In this document: positions 38,001 to 48,400 of the stretch, one piece after another
Position numbering within the stretch: the first letter of the stretch is position 1
Layout: each line of letters begins with the position of its first letter
From: Patiria miniata
Taxonomy: Eukaryota; Echinodermata; Asteroidea; Valvatida; Asterinidae
Length of the DNA: 64,000 nucleotides
Assembly: GCF_015706575.1 (NCBI RefSeq)
Contig: NW_024037051.1
Span: forward strand, 14,357,016 to 14,421,015
Direction: 5' to 3'
Made by a program: the position numbers and the translations under genes
The notes under the pieces: model-generated
What the model saw: only the letters and a program-made list of their open reading frames with translations
Databases searched by the model: none
What the model was told of the DNA's origin: nothing

Positions 38001-41000
38001 TTCTTTCGCTTTTGTGCAGTAAGTCCCATAGGGAGGCCTGTCAGCGCCAACCCGCATGGCTCCCATGTATCGCAGCCTGAAGGTACCTTAACCTGGATGG
38101 ATCTGGACAAACTCGGTACCATTTTGAAGCGGATGAATGGGCCAACCCGCATGCAAATCGGCAGGTCGATAGACCCGAAAATTTGGAGAAAATCCCAGAA
38201 GTAGCAGCGGATGCCCCTTCTTTCGCTTTTGTGCAGTAAGTCCCATAGGGAGGCCTGTCAGCGCCAACCCGCATGGCTCCCATGTATCGCAGCCTGAAGG
38301 TACCTTAACCTGGATGGATCTGGACAAACTCGGTACCATTTTGAAGCGGATGAATGGGCCAAACCGCATGCAAATCGGCAGGTCGATAGACCCGAAACTT
38401 TTGAGAAAATCCCAGAAGTAGCAGCGGATGCCCCTTCTTTCGCTTTTGTGCAGTAAGTCCCATAGGGAGGCCTGTCAGCGCCAAACCGCTGGCTCCCATG
38501 TATCGCAGCCTGAAGGTACCTTAACCTGGATGGATCTGGACAAACTCGGTACCATTTTGAAGCGGATGAATGGGCCAACCCGCATGCAAATCGGCAGGTC
38601 GATAGACCCGCAACTTTTGGAGAAAATTCCAGAAGTAGCAGCGGATGCCCCTTCTTTCGCTTTTGTGCAGTAAGTCCCATAGGGAGGCCTGTCAGCGCCA
38701 ACCCGCATGGCTCCCATGTATCGCAGCCTGAAGGTACCTTAACCTGGATGGATCTGGACAAACTTGGTACCATTTTGAAGCGGATGAATGGGCCAACCCG
38801 CATGCAAATCGGCAGTTGATAGACCCGAAACTTTTGGAGAAAATCCCAGAAGTAGCAGCGGATGCCCCTTCTTTCGCTTTTGTGCAGTAAGTCCCATAGG
38901 GAGGCCTGTCAGCGCCAACCCGCCTGGCTCCCATGTATCGCAGCCTGAAGGTACCTTAACCTGGATGGATCTGGACAAACTCGGTACCATTTTGAAGCGG
39001 ATGAATGGGCCAACCCGCATGCAAATCGGCAGGTCGATAGACCCGAAACTTTTTGAAAAAATCCCAGAAGTAGCAGCGGATGCCCCTTCTTTCGCTTTTG
39101 TGCAGTAAGTCCCATAGGGAGGCCTGTCAGCGCCAACCCGCATGGCTCCCATGTATCGCAGCCTGAAGGTACCTTAACCTGCATGGATCTGGACAAACTC
39201 GGTACCATTTTGAAGCGGATGGATGGGCCAACCAATGCAAATCGGCAGGTCGATAGACCCGAAACATTTGGAGAAAATCCCAGAAGTAGCAGCGGATGCC
39301 CCTTCTTTCGCTTTTGTGCAGTAAGTCCCATAGGGAGGCCTGTCAGCGCCAACCCGCATGGCTCCCATGTATCGCAGCCTGAAGGTACCTTAACCTGGAT
39401 GGATCTGGACAAACTTGGTACCATTTTGAAGCGGATGAATGGGCCAACCCGCATGCAAATCGGCAGGTCGATAGACCCGAAACTTTTGGAGAAAATTTCA
39501 GAAGTAGCAGCAGATGCCCCTTCTTTCGCTTTTGTGCAGTAAGTCCCATAGGGAGGCCTGTCAGCGCCAACCCGCCTGGCTCCCATGTATCGCAGCCTGA
39601 AGGTACCTTAACCCGGATGGATCTGGACAAACTCGGTACCATTTTGAAGCGGATGAATGGGCCAACCCGCATGCAAATCGGCAGGTCGATAGACCTGAAA
39701 ATTTTGGAGAAAATCCCAGAAGTAGCAGCGGATGCCCCTTCTTTCGCTTTTGTGCAGTAAGTCCCATAGGGAGGCCTGTCAGCGCCAACCCGCATGGCTC
39801 CCATGTATCGCAGCCTGAAGGTACCTTAACCTGGATAGATCTGGACAAACTCGGTACCATTTTGAAGCGGATGAATGGGCCAACCCGCATGCAAATCGGC
39901 AGGTCGATAGACCAGAACTTTTGGAGAAAATTCCAGAAGTAGCAGCGGATGCCCCTTCTTTCGCTTTTGTGCAGTAAGTCCCATAGGGAGGCCTGTCAGC
40001 GCCAACCCGCATGGCTCCCATGTATCGCAGCCTGAAGGTACCTTAACCTGGATGGATCTGGACAAACTCGGTACCATTTTGAAGCGGATGAATGGGCCAA
40101 CCCGCATGCAAATCGGCAGGTCGATAGACCCGAAACATTTGGAGAAAATCCCAGAAGTAGCAGCGGATGCCCCTTCTTTCGCTTTTGTGCAGTAAGTCCC
40201 ATAGGGAGCCTGTCAGCGCCAACCCGCATGGCTCCCATGTATCGCAGCCTGAAGGTACCTTAACCTGGATGGATCTGGACAAACTCGGTACCATTTTGAA
40301 GCGGATGAATGGGCCAACCCGCATGCAAATCGGCAGGTCGATAGACCCGAAACTTTTTGAGAAAATCCCAGAAGTAGCAGCGGATGCCCCTTCTTTCGCT
40401 TTTGTGCAGTAAGTCCCATAGGGAGACCTGTCAGCGCCAACCCGCCTGGCTCCCATGTATCGCAGCCTGAAGGTACCTTAACCTGGATGGATCTGGACAA
40501 ACTCGGTACCATTTTGAAGCGGATGAATGGGCCAACCCGCATGCAAATCGGCAGGTCGATAGACCCGAAACTTTTTGAGAAAATCCCAGAAGTAGCAGCG
40601 GATGCCCCTTCTTTCGCTTTTGTGCAGTAAGTCCCATAGGGAGGCCTGTCAGCGCCAACCCGCCTGGCTCCCATGTATCGCAGCCTGAAGGTACCTTAAC
40701 CTGGATGGATCTGGACAAACTCGGTACAATTTTGAAGCGGATGAATGGGCCAACCGCATGCAAATCGGCAGGTCGATAGACCCGAAACTGTTGGAGAAAA
40801 TCCCAGAAGTAGTAGCGGATGGCCCTTCTTTCGCTTTTGTGCAATAAGTCCCATAGGGAGGCCTGTCAGCGCCAACCCGCCTGGCTCCCATGTATCGCAG
40901 CCTGAAGGTACCTTAACCTGGATGGATCTGGACAAACTCGGTACCATTTTGAAGCGGATGAATGGGCCAACCGGCATGCAAATCGGCAGGTCGATAGACC

Positions 41001-43085
41001 CGAAACTTTTGGAGAAAATCCCAGAAGTAGTAGCGGATGCCCCTTCTTTCGCTTTTGTGCAGTAAGTCCTATAGGGAGGCCTGTCAGCGCCAACCCGCCT
41101 GGCTCCCATGTATCGCAGCCTGAAGGTACCTTAACCTGATGGATCTGGACAAACTCGGTACCATTTTGAAGCGGATGAATGGGCCAACCAGCATGCAAAT
41201 CGGTAGGTCGATAGACCCGAAACATTTGGAGAAAATCCCAGAAGTAGCAGCGGATGCCCCTTCTTTCGCTTTTGTACAGTAAGTCCCATAGGGAGGCCTG
41301 TCAGCGCCAACCCGCCTGGCTCCCTTGTATCGCAGCCTGAAGGTACCTTAACCTGGATGGATCTGGACAAACTCGGTACCATTTTGAAGCGGATGAATGG
41401 GCCAACCGGCATGCAAATCGGCAGGTCGATAGACCCGAAACTTTTGGAGAAAATCTCAGAAGTAGTAGCGGATGCCCCTTCTTTCGCTTTTGTGCAGTAA
41501 GTCCCTTAGGGAGGCCTGTCAGCGCCAACCCGCATGGCTCCCATGTATCGCAGCCTGAAGGTACCTTAACCTGGATGGATCTGGACAAACTCGGTACCAT
41601 TTTGAAGCGGATGAATGGGCCAACCCGCATGCAAATCGGCAGGTCGATAGACCCGAAACTTTTTGAGAAAATCCCAGAAGTAGCAGCGGATGCCCCTTCT
41701 TTCGCTTTTGTGCAGTAAGTCCCATAGGGAGGCCTGTCAGCGCCAACCCGCCTGGCTCCCATGTATCGCAGCCTGAAGGTACCTTAACCTGGATGGATCT
41801 GGACAAACTCGGTACAATTTTAAAGCGGATGAATGGCCAACCCGCATGCAAATCGGCAGGTCGATAGACCCCAAACTGTTGGAGAAAATCCCAGAAGTAG
41901 TAGCGGATGCCCCTTCTTTCGCTTTTGTGCAATAAGTCCCATAGGGAGGCCTGTCAGCGCCAACCCGCCTGGCTCCCATGTATCGCAGCCTGAAGGTACC
42001 TTAACCTAGATGGATCTGGACAAACTCGGTACCATTTTGAAGCGGATGAATGGGCCAACCGGCATGCAAATCGGCAGGTCGATAGACCCGAAACTTTTGG
42101 AGAAAATTCCAGAAGAAGTAGCGGATGCCCCTTCTTTCGCTTTTGTGCAGTAAGTCCCATAGGGAGGCCTGTCAGCGCCAACCCGCATGGCTCCTATGTA
42201 TCGCAGCCTCAAGGTACCTTAACCTGGATGGATCTGGACAAACTCGGTACCATTTTGAAGCGGATGAATGGGCCAACCCGCATGCAAATCGGCAGGTCGA
42301 TAGACCGAAACTTTGGAGAAAATACCAGAAGTAGCAGCGGATGCCCCTTCTTTCGCTTTTGTGCAGTAAGTCCCATAGGGAGGCCTGTCAGCGCCAACCC
42401 GCATGGCTCCCATGTATCGCAGCCTGAAGGTACCTTAACCTGGATGGATCTGGACAAACTCGGTACCATTTTGAAGCGGATGAATGGGCCAACCCGCATG
42501 CAAATCGGCAGGTCGATAGACCCGAAACTTTTTGAGAAAATCCCAGAAGTAGCAGCGGATGCCCCTTCTTTCGCTTTTGTGCAGTAAGTCCCATAAGGAG
42601 GCCTGTCAGCGCCAACCCGCATGGCTCCCATGTATCGCAGCCTGAAGGTACCTTAACCTGGATGGATCTGGACAAACTCGGTACCATTTTGAAGCGGATG
42701 AATGGGCCAACCCGCATGCAAATCGGCAGGTCGATAGACCCGAAACTTTTGGAGAAAAATCCAGAAGTAGCAGCGGATGCCCCTTCTTTCGCTTTTGTGC
42801 AGTAAGTCCCATTGGGAGGCCTGTCAGCGCCAACCCGCATGGCTCCCATGTATCTCAGCCTGAAGGTACCTTAACCTGGATAGATCTGGACAAACTCGGT
42901 ACCATGTTGAAGCGGATGAATGGGCCAACCAGCATGCAAATCGGCAGGTCGATAGACCCGAAACATTTGGAGAAAATCCAGAAGTAGCAGCGGATGCCCC
43001 TTCTTTCGCTTTTGTGCAGTAAGTCCCATAGGGAGGCCTTTCAGCGCCAACCCGCATGGCTCCCATGTATCGCAGCCTGAAGGTA

Positions 43086-43282
43086 CCTTAACCTGGATGG
43101 ATCTGGACAAACTCGGTACCATTTTGAAGCGGATGAATGGGCCAACCGGCATGCAAATCGGCAGGTCGATAGACTCGAAACTTATGGAGAAAATCCTAGA
43201 AGTAGCAGCGAATGCACCTTCTTTCGCTTTTGTGCAGTAAGTCCCAACCCGCATGGCTCCCATGTATCGCAGCCTGAAGGTA
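43086..43282 (+). repeat. 197-bp deleted monomer, left copy
   Basis: Lacks 21 bp, so that GTAAGTCCCA runs directly into ACCCGCATGG; the deletion lies between two CCA trinucleotides. Also carries AACCGGCATGC, CTTATGGAG, CCTAGAAG and GCGAATGCACC. A 197-bp monomer with the same deletion and markers lies beyond the retrotransposon at 53262. Confidence 0.9.
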
Positions 43283-43474
43283 CCTTAACCTGGATGGATC
43301 TGGACAAACTCGGTACCATTTTGAAGCGGATGAATGGGCCAACCCGCATGCAAATCGGCAGGTCGATAGACCCGAAACTTTTTGAGAAAATCCCAGAAGT
43401 AGTAGCGGATGCCCCTTCTTTCGCTTTTGTGCAGTAAGTCCCATAGGGAGGCCTGTCAGCGCCAACCCGCCTTG

Positions 43475-43479
43475 CTCCC
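43475..43479. repeat. Target-site duplication, left (CTCCC)
   Basis: CTCCC directly precedes the left LTR and is repeated directly after the right LTR. In an uninterrupted monomer this site reads GGCTCCCATGTATCG, so the five bases were duplicated on insertion, as expected for integrase-mediated insertion of a Ty3/gypsy-type element. Confidence 0.95.
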
Positions 43480-43895
43480 TGTCACAAGGTCCACCATAAT
43501 CGGGACAATTGTGAGGGTGATACAGTGTAAAAGAAACCATGGAAAATGAACTTCACCAACAAAAGTAATGCGAGACACTTGACCAATTGTATGGAAATAA
43601 AGAAATTTAATACAACCAACTAACTTAATCAAAATAAATTACAATATTTACAATTGACATTTAATTACAATATAAATCCCCACCACCAACATAAGAATAC
43701 CGGCACGGACACGAACAGAGACATCGGGTTACGGGTGTCGACGGCCTCCAGTGGGTGACGTCCAGTCCACAGGATTCTGGTCGTCGGCGCGGCGCTCCCG
43801 GTAGCTCATCGATGGAACATTCAGGTAAAAAAGCGTGTCCCCGTTCCAACCAAAAAAGCCCTGAAATTCAATTATCAATATTACCTCTAAATAAT

Positions 43896-43901
43896 TTTAT
43901 T
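43896..43901 (-). promoter_or_regulatory. Candidate polyadenylation signal AATAAA
   Basis: AATAAA on the minus strand, about 420 bp downstream of the TATA-like box in the same LTR, in the position expected for the end of R. Other A/T-rich hexamers occur nearby, so the choice is tentative. Confidence 0.4.
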
Positions 43902-44112
43902 CTACTTCACACAGGTTTTCTTTCCCAAACATTTTAAACAGAAACCCATCATAATCTCATGCTTCACTCAGTTATTCTAATACAAAATAAATACCAGTAA
44001 CTTGTGTCCTTAGCATGGCCCTATTACAGTTCAAAAATTGCTGTCTCAAGTTTCAAATAATGATACAGGCATGACATGAATACTTACAGAATAAATCTGG
44101 CTTTTGAGGTAA

Positions 44113-44297
44113 GTGACTTAGTAGCCCCCCGAACTCGGCAAACCCATTGCCAAACGGGCGTCTTCAAAATTCATCGGCATCAGGCCGGCAATACACACAT
44201 TTGAGCGCCTATCCGTCGGCCTTCCCCAAACTGGAGAGCAAAACAAGGGCCTCAATACCCCCGTGTCCTCGAGCCGGTGAGTAAGCTACTAAGTGAC
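44113..44297 (-). other. Long-range inverted repeat in the LTR (3' copy)
   Basis: GTGACTTAGTAGC (44113-44125) and GCTACTAAGTGAC (44285-44297) are reverse complements at 12 of 13 positions and enclose about 159 bp of GC-richer sequence. They lie directly downstream of the TATA-like box in the transcribed direction, so the start of the transcript could fold into a closed domain. The other LTR has the same pair at 50080-50092 and 50252-50264. Confidence 0.6.
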
Positions 44298-44808
44298 GCA
44301 TCACTCCAAACATTTCATTTTATACCACTCCAAACATATTTGTTGGGATTAACCACCCGATCCTAACAGACCAACAGCATTGCAGCTCTTAAATTCTTAA
44401 ACCATTCTTCAAATGACATTCTACAAATGTGGGGTTCACCTGAGCAATTTGCATGTTTAAACCAAATAAGGAACAGAGTTCTTTGTATTACACCCAAGCA
44501 AGTAAACCTTTCCCTGTGTGGTAGTTGACAAAAGATATCTCAACACGCGAATGCACATGGTTTAAAGTGGCAACTAGTATCAAATCAACCATTAAATTTG
44601 TAGTTTAAAGTGAGTTTCATTACATGTATTAAACGACCATGATTTTAACACTTCTTCACCAAATTTCATATAATCATAAACAATAATCTTATACAACAAT
44701 AACAAGGACTCTTATCCAATTATAAGGACCAAACTTATACAATCACAATCATAATCAAATAGATCCCACAAAATAATTAATTTCTCAAATATATTGACGT
44801 TTGTGACA

Positions 44809-44815
44809 CTTCCCC
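44809..44815 (-). promoter_or_regulatory. Polypurine tract (plus-strand primer site)
   Basis: GGGGAAG on the minus strand directly abuts the first base of the 3' LTR, preceded by AGCAT. It is short for a polypurine tract, but the position is exact. Confidence 0.75.
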
Positions 44816-44895
44816 ATGCTAAGAAGATACATTTTAATGGATCTTTCTATAACTGTCACCAAATCAAATTCAATATTACATATCCTTAGAATTAA

Positions 44896-45459
44896 TTACT
44901 CCTCTATTTGACATCTACTTAAGAAATCAGCTCCATGGTTCTCTGAACCCTTGACAACTCTGACCATATACTTGTATGGCTGTAGGGCAAGTGCCCATCT
45001 CATCACTCTGTCGTTATTCAATTTTGCCTTTGCAAGGTAGGCCAGTGGATGGTGATCAGTTTCTAGAATAAACTGTGTTCCAAATAAGTACACATAGAAC
45101 TTTTTCACCGCCCAAACTAGAGCGAGACATTCCCGCTCGATCACGGAGTATGCTTGTTCCCTGGCTAACAATTTTTTGCTTGCATAACAGACGGGGAAAT
45201 TTTCCCCCTCAATTTCTTGCATCAACACCGCCCCGATTCCTTTATCGGAGGCATCAGTCCTCAGAATATAGGTCAACTCGGGATTTGGCAAATGTAAGAT
45301 TGGTGATGTTGCCAATCTTGTCTTCAGGGTTACAAAAGCATGTTCCTGTGCTTCATTCCATTCTACTCGATTAGATTTGCCTTTCTTCACCAAGTCAGAT
45401 ATCGGTGCTGCAATTGCAGAGAAGTTTGGGATGAATCTAGAATAATATCCTACTAAACC
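44896..45459 (-). CDS. pol: Pol C-terminal part: end of reverse transcriptase and RNase H (frameshifted continuation)
   Basis: About 187 codons that continue the polyprotein in the -1 shifted frame, with no ATG of their own; the open stretch starts where the upstream frame ends. The first 20 or so codons carry the connection region that follows the Ty3/gypsy reverse transcriptase (GLVGYYSRFIP). RNase H follows: the acidic residues of the family are seen in RTDAS, IERECLA, ETDHHPLAYL and HGADFLSR, giving the D-E-D-D set that removes the RNA strand after reverse transcription. The TAA stop is at 44896-44898. No integrase domain follows, confirming that integrase is upstream. Whether it is expressed depends on the frame change being an assembly error, a real mutation or a programmed shift; a programmed shift within the reverse transcriptase/RNase H region would be unusual. 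Confidence 0.88.
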   Translation of the reverse strand, partial: GLVGYYSRFIPNFSAIAAPISDLVKKGKSNRVEWNEAQEHAFVTLKTRLATSPILHLPNPELTYILRTDASDKGIGAVLMQEIEGENFPVCYASKKLLAREQAYSVIERECLALVWAVKKFYVYLFGTQFILETDHHPLAYLAKAKLNNDRVMRWALALQPYKYMVRVVKGSENHGADFLSRCQIEE

Positions 45460-48400
45460 AAAAATGACCGTACTTCTTTCTTAGTGTGTGGTCTCTCAGC
45501 TTTCATAATTGCTTCAACTTTAGCAGGCACTGGCTTCAACACTCCCTCTCCTACAACATGGCCTAGAAATTCTAGTGAAGTGTACGCAACAAAGCATTTA
45601 CTTGGTCTTGCTGTTAAGCCAACTTCACGCAAGCGTTCTAACACCAACTGAACATCTTTCAAGTGGTTTTCAAATGTGTCTGAAAATATCAAACAGTCAT
45701 CTATGTAATTGATCACATTGTCAAAACCCTCTAACAACAAACGCATCATACGGGTGAAAACCGCAGGAGCATTGACCATGCCAAACGGCAATACAGTGAA
45801 TTGGAAAAGACCTCCTTCAGATGTAATAAATGCTGTCTTATCTCTATCACTCTCTTTTATTGGGATTTGCCAATACCCCTTTGATAGATCGAGTTTTGTA
45901 AACCATGTACCCTTCGATATCTTCGAAAATAAATCCTCAATGTTCGGGATTGGCTCTGGGTCGAATATTGTGACAGAATTTAATTTTCTGTAATCTATGC
46001 AGAATCTCAATGATCCATCACTTTTTGGTACAAGAACAATAGGAGATGCATATGGTGAAGTGGTTTTTTCAATCACTCTCATTTGCAACATTTCATCAAT
46101 TTCATGTTTCAATGAATCTCTTCTAGCATGAGGTACAGCGTATGGTTTGGATTGCACTGGGTCTGATGTAGTAAGTTTCATAGTGTACTCTACAAGATTC
46201 GTTTTCCCTGGCACATCAGTTAATACATCATGGAATTCATCCAACAGTTCTTTAACCTGACCTACTTCATTCTTATCACATTTGTCACTGATATGAACAT
46301 TCTGCACAGTTTCTTTTGGTTTCACAGGGGGGAATTCAACTTCATCTAATACTTCATAGTCATGATCATTTAGTATACCTGCACCTACATTTTCTAGGCA
46401 AGCACTTGCATGTGTTATTTCATCATTCTGTCTCTCTACATATTTCTTCAACAAATTCGCATGATAAATCTTGTCCTTTCCCTGTTTGTCTATCACATAA
46501 TCATTCTTGCCAACCTTTTTAGTCACTTCAAACGGGCCTTGCCATTGCACTAACAATTTGTTTGAATCAGTAGGCAAAAGCACTAGCACTTTATCACCTT
46601 TAGTGAACTTTCTGTCCCTAGTTCGCACATCGTAATACTTCTTGTATCTCTTGGCTGACTTAGCAAGTTCATCCTGGGCTAACTGACAAGTTCTTTCTAG
46701 CCTATTTCTTAACTCTACAACATACTCATATGTGGTCTTAACTTCCTCTTCATCATTTTCCTTTGACCAAAGTTCTCTTAGTATGGCGAGGGGACCCCTA
46801 ACTGTACGTCCATATAGTAATTCGAAAGGGGAAAACCCTAGGCTTTCTTGTGGCGCTTCTCTATACGAGAACAAAAGTGCGGGAAGATACCTATCCCAGT
46901 CCTTTGGACGCTCTACACACATGCGGCGTAACATGCGTTTCAATGTACCATTAAATCTCTCACAAAGACCATTGCATATTGGGTGATACGGAGTTGTGTG
47001 AAGCTGTTTCATGGAAATTAATCTACTAACTTCTTTCATTACTTCAGCTGTAAATTGTGTACCTAAGTCAGTCAGAATTTCTTGTGGTACCCCAACTCGA
47101 GAGAAAATTGTAAGTAACGCCTCGGCTACACGTTCTGCTTCAATTTTTGGAAGTGCAACTGCCTCTGGGTACCGTGTAGCATAGTCTACAACTGTTAAGA
47201 TATATCGACTACCTTTGTCTGTTACAGGTTGAATCGGTCCTACAATATCAACTGCTATTCTACGAAATGGCGTATCTATCAACGGCATGTCATCAAGCGG
47301 AACTCTAGCTACTTTTCCTTTTGCGATAGTTCGTTGACAAATGTCACAAGATGCACAATATCGTTTGATGTCGTCAAGCAAACCTGGCCAATAAAAATTA
47401 GCTAACACTCTATCACTTGTTTTCTTTGCACCTAAGTGTCCAGACATCACTGAATCATGAGCTACTTTCATCACTTGTTCCCTATACTTACTAGGTACTA
47501 CTAGTTGCTTAAAGAGTCTTCCATTCTCAACATTGGGTGATGTGAATTCTCTGACCAACATGTCCTTCTTCTTTACAAATTTGATCTCATTTGCAATTCC
47601 TGTCTTTCGGACTGAACCTTCTTCAGCAAATTTCCAAATTTTTTCAAGTGAGACATCATCTTTCTGAGCCTTGGCAAACTCCTTACTACTTGCAATGTTT
47701 TGAATATCATGTACTTTAAGTGAGGAGAAAGGTTTGTTTTTCTTTTCCTTTTGACTTCTCGTCTCTACCGCACCAATTTCTGTTTCTTTGTCTTTTGCAT
47801 GCCTTATGGCGTTATCTTTATCTAATGGGAACTGCCAATTTGGATCTGGATCTTCAGGTTTCCTGACACCTGAGATATTGCCTAACACTAAACCGTACAA
47901 GGGTTTATCTATGCACAAAGCTACAATGGTGCCTTGGTAGTAGGGTGTATCTATTTGTATCTCTGCTGCTGGAAATTTTCTAACAGTCCCATCTATCAAA
48001 ACACAGTGTCTCTCTTCTGGCAAAAACTGACTTTCCTTAACTAAACTGCGTTGTACCACAGTAGTACTACAACCAGTATCTCGCAATACTTCAACTCTCT
48101 GATCTCCTACCATTCCCTGAACTACTGGCATTTTTCCTCCTAATGAACATGCAGCACTTACAATAGGAAGTTCACCTCCACAAGCTAATTTGACATGTTT
48201 TCCACCAGATGATGTAACATGTTGACAAGGGCTAACTTGGACACATGCACCTAACGGTTGACTTACAGTAGGCCTACCATTGGCATTAGCATTTGCCTCA
48301 CTAACCTCTACTCCAGCAGCTTTGTCTTTGTTAAACGCACCTTGCGTCTTATACCTATTCCTACAGAACCTTGCAATGTGTCCTTTTCCTCCACAAACAA

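Larger units (their letters stand above)
27416..43479 (+). repeat. Satellite array, block C left part (218-bp monomers only)
   Basis: Forward head-to-tail long monomers, no short class. Two variants alternate irregularly at the junction near the monomer end: AACCCGCCTGGCTCC and AACCCGCATGGCTCC. From about 30 to 43 kb the spacing is very regular: starts near 35.2-37.4 kb step by 217-218 bp eleven times. The first 2.5 kb after the gap has many one-base indels. Small deletions mark some monomers, for example loss of ATTTTG between GGTACC and AAGCGG at 31172 and 35078. The last monomer is cut by the retrotransposon after CTTGCTCCC. No gene is seen. Confidence 0.97.
43480..44808 (-). repeat. 3' LTR (left copy)
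   Basis: 1329 bp, bounded by TGTCACAA and TTGTGACA, a perfect 8-bp terminal inverted repeat. I found no difference from the right copy, which starts exactly 5967 bp later. It contains two GC-richer islands (about 43700-43860 and 44120-44290) within AT-rich sequence. A 62-codon open frame on the minus strand (43661-43849) occurs in both copies but has no recognisable domain and is not called as a gene. Confidence 0.96.

Noticed and set aside
27416..43479. CENP-B box in the monomer
   Set aside because: The TTCG-containing stretches (CTTTCGCTTTTG and, reversed, TTTCGGGTCTATCGACC) do not fit the core spacing of the CENP-B box.
45075..45374. Plus-strand open frames of 60-99 codons inside the retrotransposon
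   Set aside because: They lie opposite the polyprotein on the other strand and have no recognisable domain.
44896..45393. RNase H as a separate gene with its own start at 45393
   Set aside because: The first codon there is TTG, not ATG, and the open frame extends upstream to the frame break, so it is the continuation of pol.
46425..46580. Chromodomain at the integrase C-terminus, as in chromoviruses
   Set aside because: A GPF module is visible, but the following residues show no chromodomain motif.
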